Part shown: piece by piece, positions 1 to 7,199 of the stretch | Layout of the letters: each line of letters starts with the position of its first letter | Position numbering within the stretch: the stretch's first letter is position 1 | Assembly: GCA_028278405.1 (NCBI GenBank) | Contig: JANQEK010000003.1 | Location: forward strand, 62,001 to 126,000 | Length of the DNA: 64,000 nt | Origin: Nitrospinaceae bacterium | GTDB taxonomy: Bacteria > Nitrospinota > Nitrospinia > Nitrospinales > Nitrospinaceae | Direction of reading: 5' to 3' | Made by a program: the position numbers and the translations under genes | Notes under the pieces: model-generated | Seen by the model: only the letters and a program-made list of their open reading frames with translations | Database searches by the model: none | Told to the model about the DNA's origin: nothing

Positions 1-118
1 AATTGGTTATAAAGACGTCTTCACGCTTGGCGGCGTCCAGAATCACCGTTCCCTCGGGAGCGGAGATGGGTTCTCCATTCAGAGTAAAATTGATCGTTTT
101 TTTGACAACGGTGCTCAT
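1..118 (-). CDS. N-terminus of a 2Fe-2S ferredoxin-domain subunit, NuoG-like (runs off left edge)
   Basis: Only the first 39 codons lie in the window. They start at ATG 118 and read MSTVVKKTINFTLNGEPISA and onward, which is the opening beta-strand pattern of a plant-type 2Fe-2S domain (FTLNG, then PEGTVILDAAK). Complex I NuoG and the related HoxU and HydB/formate dehydrogenase subunits begin this way. An AGGAG lies about 12 nt upstream. The gene follows nuoE by 32 nt on the same strand, so a complex I role (Fe-S electron wire between NuoF and NuoB/I) is the simplest reading. The cluster-binding cysteines lie outside the window, so a hydrogenase or formate dehydrogenase subunit is not excluded. 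Confidence 0.7.
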   Translation of the reverse strand, partial: MSTVVKKTINFTLNGEPISAPEGTVILDAAKREDVFITN

Positions 119-150
119 AACAGCTATGGGCTCCTAGTTTCTATTCACAA

Positions 151-678
151 TTAAAGGGTGTAGTTGTTGCAGATTTCGATGGTTTTTTCTGGATCGATGG
201 TGCCGTACGTATCTTCTCCGATGATGGCCATGGGAGCAGCGCCGCAGTTTCCCAGACAGGAAGCAAATTCCAAAGTGAACAACTTGGTTTCATCAGTTTC
301 TCCCTGGCCGATATTGTATTTTTCCTTCATTTTCTCGGCGATGATGGGCGCTCCCTTAACGAAGCACGCGGTGCCGTAACACAGTTTGTATATATATTTT
401 CCGGGCTCGGTGACGCGGAATTGATGATAGAAAGAGATCACGCCATAAATTTCAGCGCGAGTGATTTTTAATTCGGACATGAGGAGGTTGATGACGTCTT
501 CAGGAAGATAGCGAAACTCATCCTGGAGTTTCGACATCATGGGAATCAAGTATCGCCGGGATCGGCTGGGGAAACTGTCCAGAATCTTGCAAACCGTGTC
601 CATACAGATCTTTTTTTCTTCCGGAGCGGTTTCGGTCGCCGTTTCTTCAGGTGTATTTCCGTTATCTGGAGTGTCCAT
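151..678 (-). CDS. nuoE: NADH-quinone oxidoreductase subunit E (thioredoxin-like 2Fe-2S)
   Basis: The 175-residue protein has the thioredoxin-like 2Fe-2S fold of the 24-kDa complex I subunit. All four ligands are visible: CYGTAC (Cys-x4-Cys), then CLGNC (Cys-x3-Cys) within ASCLGNCGAAP. An N-terminal tail of about 25 acidic residues precedes the helical domain (SRSRRYLIPMMSKLQDEFRYLP). In complex I this subunit carries cluster N1a beside the NuoF flavin in the peripheral arm, on the cytoplasmic side. NuoE-like subunits also occur in NAD-linked hydrogenases and formate dehydrogenases; the next gene, a 2Fe-2S subunit, fits either. It appears to be the first gene of its transcript, about 100 nt downstream of a strong promoter. 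Confidence 0.93.
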   Translation of the reverse strand: MDTPDNGNTPEETATETAPEEKKICMDTVCKILDSFPSRSRRYLIPMMSKLQDEFRYLPEDVINLLMSELKITRAEIYGVISFYHQFRVTEPGKYIYKLCYGTACFVKGAPIIAEKMKEKYNIGQGETDETKLFTLEFASCLGNCGAAPMAIIGEDTYGTIDPEKTIEICNNYTL

Positions 679-1024
679 AAATAGATTCCAAAATAGGGGT
701 TGCCGGGTATCGGAAGCTTGCTAAGACTCCCAATTTTACAAGGATATTCGCGATCCAACTATATCAAACCCAAAACGAAATCCGAAGTATATAGGGGGGG
801 TCCGGCGACTGTCAACTAAATATATGGCTGAAAACAGGGCGCTGAAATCACTCGTTTTTTGCAGAAAAATCCGGTTAACCGTCAATTTTTGAAGGTCTTT
901 TTCAGGGTTGGATTTTAGAGAAATTGGGGTCTGGGGAGGGTTGTGGAAGGCTTTAATGGACCCGGTTCGAAACAATGCGAGGTTGAAAAAAATCAGTAGG
1001 TTACCTTGTTGAATGGGTGAGGAA
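679..1024. other. Intergenic region between the large TPR gene and nuoE
   Basis: These 346 bases hold the nuoE promoter (786-815) and its roughly 100-nt leader. The only open frames are short and lack ribosome sites or recognisable sequence. No clear terminator for the TPR gene ending at 1025 was seen; a GGGTC...GACCC pair around 928-964 has no T-tract after it. Confidence 0.6.
786..815 (-). promoter_or_regulatory. Sigma70-type promoter of nuoE
   Basis: Read on the minus strand, a perfect -35 TTGACA (815-810) is followed after 18 nt by TATACT (791-786). An alternative -10, TATATA, lies at 16 nt. The spacer contains a run of seven C residues. Predicted start of transcription is near 779, giving a leader of about 100 nt to the nuoE ATG at 678. 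The call rests on sequence match only. Confidence 0.65.
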
Positions 1025-3301
1025 TCACTCTTCCAATATAGGGACGGGTACGGAAGGGGATGGTGTGACGGAGACGGGTACAGGGTCTTTGCCTTTCATT
1101 TTGGCCTGGAGGCGGTTCAATTTGAACCGGGCGCCCATGTGGCCGGGATTGAGGCGCAGGGCTTCTTGATAGGATTGGACAGCCAGCGGCAAACGCCCCA
1201 GTCCCTGATAGGCCCATCCTAAAGCGTAGTGGGATTCCGGGTTTTTGGGATTCCGGGCAAGGGCTTTGTTGAGGATGTCCATTGCTTCGTAATACCGTTT
1301 TTCCTCTGCCAGAGCCCAGGCCAGGCTGAGAAGGATACGATCTCCTTTGTGAGGAATTTTCAAAGCGGACTGGAATATTTTAATCGCTTCTTTGTGTCTT
1401 CCCATCAATTCCAACAGCATGCCCAGGCGATATCGGGCTTTCAGGAAACTGGGATGAAGATTGATCGCTTTGACATAGGCGTTGAGCGCCGTTTGGTGAC
1501 GTCCCACGGTGGTGTTGACTTTTCCCAGCTCGTAATAAATTTGAGCGTTGTTGGGAGAGAGTTGCAAAACCTTGTGGTAGGTTGCGATGGCATCATCATA
1601 TCGTTTTAGCTTTAGGTAAATGGTTCCCAGATGGATCCAGATTTTTTGATTGTCCGGCTCCACTTCCAACGCTTTCTTGTATGGGGCAATCGCTTCCTGA
1701 TGCTGGCCCAGTCTCAGATAGTTTTCTGCCATCAATGTATACAGATTGATATTGCTGTTTTCCCGCTGGACCACTTTCTTGAGGTAAAACAAAGCGTGCT
1801 TGGGTTGATGCAATTGTGTGTAAGTGATCCCCAGACCGAGTTCGGCTTCGGTGAGTTCCGGGTTCAGAGACAATGCTTTGAGATAGGATGGGGCTGCTTT
1901 CTTGTAATTTCCCGATTTTTGATAAGCCTCACCCAGATAAAAGTAAGCTTGCGCGACTTTGGGACTCAGGCGCAAAGACTCATTGAGTGCGGGAATCGCT
2001 TCACGGTAATTGTTTTCAAAAAAATGGGCTTTCCCCAACTGAAACCAGAGCTTTGCCGATTTGGGTTTGTCCTTCAATATTTTTTGAAAATCCTGAATCG
2101 CATTTTTGTAATTTCCTAAATGAACATAAGCAATGGCCAGCTGCTCCCGGGCATCCTTGTTTAAAGGTTGAATCCGAAGTACCGCTTCATAGGCTTTTAC
2201 GGCCTGATCGTATTGCTTCAGAGTTAAATGGATTTTGCCCAATCGATAGTAGGCTCGAGCGTGTTTGGGATCAATGTGAACGACTCGACTGTATTCCCGG
2301 GCCGCTTGCTCAAAATTATTCAGTTTCTCAGACGATTGCGCCAGTTTGAAGTGAGCGTTTTTATGGCGGTCATTCAACCGAATGGCTTCCTGGAAATATT
2401 GACTGGCTTTGGAATAGTTGTTTTGGGATCGGTAGGCTTCGCCCAACTGATAATAAGCCTCAGCACTTTTTGGACGAATCCGGATCAATTGCTCCAAATG
2501 GTGAAGAGCTTTCTTATGTTGACCCAAGGCTGAATAGATACGCCCGATATAGTCCAGCGCAGCATCATCTTTTGGATAAACCAGTAAGGCGTCTTTCAGA
2601 AGTGGAAGAGCCCGGCGGGGCTTTCCCTGTTTGAAATAGATTCGTCCAATACCGGAATAGGCTCGGTAAAAATTGGCGTCCAGATCCAGCGCCTGGCGGT
2701 ATTCCTCCAGCGCGTTCCTATATTGTTTCCTGATTTCATAACTTCGACCCAAGGCATACAGCCACTCGGGTTGGAGAGGGTTCAAGTTGAGCGCTTTATT
2801 GTATTCCTGAATGGCGCGTTTGTGTTTGCCTTGCGAGGCATAGGTTTTGCCCAGGGCAAAATACGGCTCGCTGAGGTTCGAGCTGAGGCGGGTGGCTTCT
2901 TTTAAATGATCCAGAGCCGCAGTGTACCGACCCATAATGCGGTATGTGTCGCCCAAACCATACTGCGCTTCGGGATAATTGGGGTCCGTCCGGATCGCCT
3001 CCAAGTAAGCCTCTGCAGCTTGTTCGAACCGTTTTAAGGCCTTGTGGCTTTCGCCGATTTCAAAGTAGGCCGCCGGGAACAGGGGCTCCAGTTTTAGAAC
3101 TTCCTCGAATTCCCGGATCGCATCCTCGTACAATCCCATCTGACGGTAAGCCCGGCCCAATCCGTAATGCGCTATGTGATCCTTGGGGTCTGCTTGGAGC
3201 GCCGCTTTATACTCGTCGATTCTCAGGAAGTCGCCACTGGCGGGAACGGGCAGGTGCCAGGTCAGGAACAAGAGCAATGGAATTAGGATTTTATTTTTCA
3301 T
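1025..3301 (-). CDS. Exported protein of about 20 TPR repeats
   Basis: The 758-residue protein begins with a signal peptide (MKNKILIPLLLFLTWHLPVP, then ASG), so it is predicted to be periplasmic or surface-attached. From about residue 28 to 725 it is almost wholly 34-residue tetratricopeptide repeats, roughly 20 of them, with the usual W/Y-LG-Y-A-P pattern (for example AIREFEEVLKLEP, AYFEIGESH). The last 30 residues are a Pro/Val/Ser-rich tail. There is no catalytic domain; TPR superhelices of this size act as protein-docking scaffolds. The start has ATG directly before the signal peptide. It stands alone between mltG and nuoE, so the partner cannot be named. Confidence 0.85.
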   Translation of the reverse strand: MKNKILIPLLLFLTWHLPVPASGDFLRIDEYKAALQADPKDHIAHYGLGRAYRQMGLYEDAIREFEEVLKLEPLFPAAYFEIGESHKALKRFEQAAEAYLEAIRTDPNYPEAQYGLGDTYRIMGRYTAALDHLKEATRLSSNLSEPYFALGKTYASQGKHKRAIQEYNKALNLNPLQPEWLYALGRSYEIRKQYRNALEEYRQALDLDANFYRAYSGIGRIYFKQGKPRRALPLLKDALLVYPKDDAALDYIGRIYSALGQHKKALHHLEQLIRIRPKSAEAYYQLGEAYRSQNNYSKASQYFQEAIRLNDRHKNAHFKLAQSSEKLNNFEQAAREYSRVVHIDPKHARAYYRLGKIHLTLKQYDQAVKAYEAVLRIQPLNKDAREQLAIAYVHLGNYKNAIQDFQKILKDKPKSAKLWFQLGKAHFFENNYREAIPALNESLRLSPKVAQAYFYLGEAYQKSGNYKKAAPSYLKALSLNPELTEAELGLGITYTQLHQPKHALFYLKKVVQRENSNINLYTLMAENYLRLGQHQEAIAPYKKALEVEPDNQKIWIHLGTIYLKLKRYDDAIATYHKVLQLSPNNAQIYYELGKVNTTVGRHQTALNAYVKAINLHPSFLKARYRLGMLLELMGRHKEAIKIFQSALKIPHKGDRILLSLAWALAEEKRYYEAMDILNKALARNPKNPESHYALGWAYQGLGRLPLAVQSYQEALRLNPGHMGARFKLNRLQAKMKGKDPVPVSVTPSPSVPVPILEE

Positions 3302-3471
3302 GAAAATTCGGGTTGGGTTTATTATTTTATCGGTAATTGGGGAGGAAAAAACAAGCCTTCAATGAGAAACGCTGACGAAATAAAAAAGGAGGAAGTGCAA
3401 TCGAGAAGCAAAAATATACTTAATTAAAGCATTAAGTCTATTGGTATAACTAATTAATATTAAATATATTT

Positions 3472-4521
3472 TTATCCTCTAACCCGGCGGTTCAGTTGGT
3501 ACTTTTGAACGGCCCGGTTGTGGTCTTCGTAATTGGTGGAGAACTGGTGGCTGCCGTTCTTGCGGGAAACGAAATAGAGGTAGTCTGATTGTTCCGGCTC
3601 CAATGCCGCCCGAATGGAATCCAGACCGGGACTGGCAATCGGGCCGGGGGGAAGCCCAAAATGTTTGTAGGTGTTGTAGGGCGAGTCGATAGAAAGATCC
3701 TTTTTACGAATATTGCCGTCGAAATTGACCATGGCGTAGATAACAGTCGGATCCGTTTGCAAACGCATTTTTTTGACTAAACGATTGTGGAAAACCGAAG
3801 AGATCAGCTTTCTTTCCGTTCCAAGCCCGGTTTCCTTTTCAATCAGAGAAGCAAGAGTTACAATTTCGTGAAATGAGAGTTTCCCGGCATTGGTTTGTTG
3901 CATCAGTTCCGGTTTCTGGACACGTTCCTTAAAGGTGTCGACCATAGTTCTTACGATCTTTTTCGCTCCAGCAGCTTTGGAAAACTTATAGGTTTCAGGG
4001 TACAAATACCCCTCCACGCTATTGCCTGATGGAATTTTAAGGTCCTTCAGCAGTTCCTTTTTTCGCGTTTCTGCAATGAACTCTTCCTTGCTCGCCAGTT
4101 CCTTTTTCTCAAGCAATTCTGCAATTTCCGTAATCCGGAAGCCCTCGGGAATCGTGACCGTATAGAGTATAGCCGTGCCGTTGGTCAGGGAATCCAGGAT
4201 TTTCCAGGGTGGAATCGACGGTGAGAAACGGTACTCTCCCGCTTGAATTCGGTTTTGCTTTCCCTGGAAGTAGGTGTACAGGACAAATGCACTGGGTTCA
4301 TCCAGTAGCTTCTTGTCGGCGAGAAAATGGGCGACCTGCCGGAGAGTCATACCCGGTTCAATGTTGACCACCTGTTCGACCGTGCTTTTGCCGGCAGGGG
4401 TATTGCCATAATTGTATAAGAGAATGATAAAGGCAATTCCCGTGACCAGCATCACCGAGAAGAACAGAGTCAACCGCGAACGAAGCCGCTGCCGAAATGA
4501 TTTTGCCGGTTGGTCTACCAT
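3472..4521 (-). CDS. mltG: Endolytic murein transglycosylase MltG
   Basis: The 349-residue protein is a YceG/MltG family inner-membrane enzyme that cuts nascent glycan strands and so sets glycan chain length. One membrane segment lies at about residues 18-37, followed by a periplasmic LysM-like part (EPGMTLRQVAHFLADKKLL) and the transglycosylase domain. The catalytic Glu is E228 in ASLIEKETG, matching E218 of the E. coli enzyme, and further family motifs are visible (LQTDPTVIYA, SPYNTYKHFGLPPGPI). It is the last gene of the nirA-yicC-gmk-hisC-mltG run, 38 nt after hisC. The 170 nt downstream are AT-rich and show no clear terminator hairpin. Confidence 0.95.
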   Translation of the reverse strand: MVDQPAKSFRQRLRSRLTLFFSVMLVTGIAFIILLYNYGNTPAGKSTVEQVVNIEPGMTLRQVAHFLADKKLLDEPSAFVLYTYFQGKQNRIQAGEYRFSPSIPPWKILDSLTNGTAILYTVTIPEGFRITEIAELLEKKELASKEEFIAETRKKELLKDLKIPSGNSVEGYLYPETYKFSKAAGAKKIVRTMVDTFKERVQKPELMQQTNAGKLSFHEIVTLASLIEKETGLGTERKLISSVFHNRLVKKMRLQTDPTVIYAMVNFDGNIRKKDLSIDSPYNTYKHFGLPPGPIASPGLDSIRAALEPEQSDYLYFVSRKNGSHQFSTNYEDHNRAVQKYQLNRRVRG

Positions 4522-4559
4522 TCTAATAGGAGATCAGAAAACGGCGAAAATATCCATAA

Positions 4560-5630
4560 TTATTTGATTATATGTGCCATTTTCTCCAAAAAGGCCATGT
4601 TTTCGTCGGGTGTTCCGATAGTGACCCGCAGGCAGTTTTGGAGGCGGGGATGGTTGCCTAAATCGCGGACCAATATATCGTTTTCCATCAGTTGCTGGAA
4701 GAGGGCAGTAGAATCCTGTTCCACCCGAAAGAGCACAAAATTGGCGTCGGAGGGAAAAACTTTGAGTGATTTGAACTTGGAAAGCTCCTGCACCATCTTA
4801 TTCCGTTCTTGTATCAGCACATCCAGTTGCTTTTGCACAGGAGCGAAGTGATTCAGCAGCCGGTCCGTCAATTTCTGGGATAGGGAGTTGGAGTTGTAAG
4901 GAAGCCTTATCTTGTCGATCTGGTCAATGATGAGGGGATCCGCGACCGCATATCCCACTCGCAGGGCAGCAAGGCCAATTTTTGACAGGCTTCTTAAAAT
5001 GATCAAATTGTTGTGTTTGGGTAATTCAGAAAGAAAACTTTTCCGGGCAAAATCGTGGTACGCCTCATCCAGGACAACAATACCGGGAAAACGTTCGATG
5101 ACCTTCTGCACTTCTGAGGCAGAAAAACAATTGCCGGTAGGATTGTTGGGATAGCTTAAAAAAACGATACGTGCCTGGTTCGTTTCCATAGTTTCAAGAA
5201 ACGGGTCCGCTTTAAAGTCCCATTGGTCATCCAGTGGATGGGTTTGCGATTTTAGGCCCATTCCCTGGGCGATAATAGCGTACATGGCGAATGTGGGGTC
5301 GGGGAAGCCAACGGTTTCGCCCGGTTCACAGAAAACCTGAAGAAGGATCTGGATCAGTTCGTCCGATCCGTTGCCGATAGCCAGGTTTTTGGGAACGACA
5401 TTCAGTCGCTTGGCGAGTGTTTGCTTCAGGGGCCCACAATCAGGATCCGGGTAGCGGTTGAGTTCAGTGGACTTGAAAACCTCTTCGAATTGCTTGAGAA
5501 TTTCCGGGGACGGTGGAAAAGAGTTTTCATTGGCGTGAAGCTTGATTTCACAGTCGACATTCTCCACATGGTAGGCTTTCAGTGACCGTACCTTTTCTTT
5601 GACCAGTTGCATTAAATCCAGATTGGACAT
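4560..5630 (-). CDS. hisC: Histidinol-phosphate aminotransferase
   Basis: The 356-residue PLP fold-type I aminotransferase makes L-histidinol phosphate from imidazole-acetol phosphate and glutamate. Visible motifs are LHANENSFPP at the N-terminus, NNPTG (162-166), DEAYHDFA and the Schiff-base lysine K217 in SLSKIGLAALRVGY. Length is typical of HisC. It starts 2 nt after the end of gmk, so translation is probably coupled. Other his genes are not in the window except a HisN-like phosphatase at 19.7-20.5 kb. A relaxed substrate range (for example aromatic aminotransferase) cannot be excluded from sequence. Confidence 0.93.
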   Translation of the reverse strand: MSNLDLMQLVKEKVRSLKAYHVENVDCEIKLHANENSFPPSPEILKQFEEVFKSTELNRYPDPDCGPLKQTLAKRLNVVPKNLAIGNGSDELIQILLQVFCEPGETVGFPDPTFAMYAIIAQGMGLKSQTHPLDDQWDFKADPFLETMETNQARIVFLSYPNNPTGNCFSASEVQKVIERFPGIVVLDEAYHDFARKSFLSELPKHNNLIILRSLSKIGLAALRVGYAVADPLIIDQIDKIRLPYNSNSLSQKLTDRLLNHFAPVQKQLDVLIQERNKMVQELSKFKSLKVFPSDANFVLFRVEQDSTALFQQLMENDILVRDLGNHPRLQNCLRVTIGTPDENMAFLEKMAHIIK

Positions 5631-5632
5631 GA

Positions 5633-6259
5633 CTAGGAATTCCCCGATTCAATGATTTTCCGGATTTCCGGACAATCGGGTTGATAACGGTTCATCCGTT
5701 TTTTTTCAGCACGGATGATAGAAAGGATCGTTTCCACTGATTCATCGATATTCACATTGGTCACGGCGTAGTCGTAGAGATGGCTTTTGGCGATTTCCTT
5801 TTTACCGACCTCGAGGCGTTGTTTGATTTGGTTATCCGGTTCCGTGCCACGTCCCGCCAATCGCTTTTCGAGCTCTTCCATGGATGGAGGCAAAACGAAG
5901 ATAAAAACTCCCTGATACTTCAGGGTACGCAGCGCTTCCACTCCTTGAACGTCCAGCTCCAGCACAAGATCTTTTCCCTTTTGCAGGGTATCCTCAATAT
6001 TTTTCCGGGAAGTTCCGTAATAATTGCCGTGGATTTTGGCCCATTCCAGAAATTCTCCGTTGTCGACCATTTCAAGAAACTTTTCCTTGGAAATATAATG
6101 ATAATCTACTCCGTCCTGTTCATTTTTGCGCGGCGCACGTGTCGTGTGCGACACAGAAAAATTAAGATCCGGCAGTCGCTTCCTCAAAGCCTGGCAGAGA
6201 GTCGTCTTGCCGGCGCCGGAGGGGGCTGAAATGATGATGGGTAATCCTTCTTGCGTCAT
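5633..6259 (-). CDS. gmk: Guanylate kinase
   Basis: The 208-residue enzyme phosphorylates GMP to GDP with ATP. The P-loop SAPSGAGKTT is at residues 11-20, and the GMP-binding part is seen in SVSHTTRAPR and DGVDYHYISKEKF, with the conserved GEFLEWA and the lid containing RLAGRGTE. Length and motif order are standard. It lies 41 nt after yicC and 2 nt before hisC; yicC-gmk is a very common bacterial gene pair. Confidence 0.97.
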   Translation of the reverse strand: MTQEGLPIIISAPSGAGKTTLCQALRKRLPDLNFSVSHTTRAPRKNEQDGVDYHYISKEKFLEMVDNGEFLEWAKIHGNYYGTSRKNIEDTLQKGKDLVLELDVQGVEALRTLKYQGVFIFVLPPSMEELEKRLAGRGTEPDNQIKQRLEVGKKEIAKSHLYDYAVTNVNIDESVETILSIIRAEKKRMNRYQPDCPEIRKIIESGNS

Positions 6260-6300
6260 AGAAAGGTGAGAAGGTTGAAGTCGACCCGAAGTCGGGCGGT

Positions 6301-7182
6301 TTATTCGATATTCTGGATCTGTTCCCTTATTTTTTCCAAAAGGCTTTTGATCTCGATTACGCTCTGCGAAATTTGAAAGTCGACTGACTTGGAACCGATT
6401 GTATTGGTTTCCCGGTTGATTTCCTGGGTAATGAATTCCATTTTTCGTCCAATGGGCCCCGCCTTTTTAAACAGGTTATCAAATTGTTCCAGATGACTTC
6501 CCAGACGGGTGATTTCCTCCGAAATGTCAGATCGATCCGCCAGCACCGCAGTTTCCTGCGCCAGGCGGGTTTCGTCCAATTCCATTCCCTCGGTCAATGT
6601 TTTGATTTTTTCGTTCAAGCGGTTGCGATATTCTTCCAGGACGACAGGTTGACGTTTCTGTATGCTTTGCATCAATTGACGGATTTCCTGCAACCGGTCC
6701 GCCAGGTCTTTCTGCAAGTTTTTACCTTCCTCCTGCCGCATAGTTATCAGCGCCGAAAGAGCGCTTTCAACCGTTTTCAGCACCATCTCTTCTTGAGACG
6801 AATCGAGAGTCAATGGTTCCGCTTTGATGATGTCCTTTACTCCCAGCAAAGCTTCAAGAGGCATGTCGCCGGACAAGCCGAGTTCATCCTTGATTCGTTT
6901 GAAAGCTTCGAAATATTGAGTCGCGAGACCCAGGTTGGGTTTGATTTCGAGATCGGCTCCGGAATCGTCGTCTTTTTCCAGGCTTAAAAAGAGGTCGAAC
7001 GATCCCCGCGCGCATTTGGACTTAATAAGTTTTTTGAGAGGCAATTCCAGCGCAGCCAGATATTTGGGCAGGCGCGTGTTGATTTCGATAAAACGGTTGT
7101 TGACAGAACGGATCTCCGCCTTACAGGCGAACAGTCCGTTTTGTTTTTCAGACCGGCCGTAACCGGTCATACTGTTAAGCAT
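6301..7182 (-). CDS. yicC: YicC family endoribonuclease
   Basis: The 293-residue protein has the full YicC arrangement: the N-terminal MLNSMTGYGRSE signature with INTRLP, and the C-terminal DUF1732 part ending in GRKMEFITQEINRETNTIGSKS. E. coli YicC is an RNA-binding endoribonuclease linked to small-RNA turnover and stationary-phase survival. The gene lies 17 nt after the nirA-like gene and just before gmk, the usual YicC neighbour. Confidence 0.93.
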   Translation of the reverse strand: MLNSMTGYGRSEKQNGLFACKAEIRSVNNRFIEINTRLPKYLAALELPLKKLIKSKCARGSFDLFLSLEKDDDSGADLEIKPNLGLATQYFEAFKRIKDELGLSGDMPLEALLGVKDIIKAEPLTLDSSQEEMVLKTVESALSALITMRQEEGKNLQKDLADRLQEIRQLMQSIQKRQPVVLEEYRNRLNEKIKTLTEGMELDETRLAQETAVLADRSDISEEITRLGSHLEQFDNLFKKAGPIGRKMEFITQEINRETNTIGSKSVDFQISQSVIEIKSLLEKIREQIQNIE

Positions 7183-7199
7183 TCCGCCTGGAACCTTTG

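Noticed and set aside
1025-3301. Periodic DNA pattern that could look like a repeat array
   Set aside because: The period of about 102 nt is the 34-residue TPR unit in coding sequence, with strongly diverged DNA between units.
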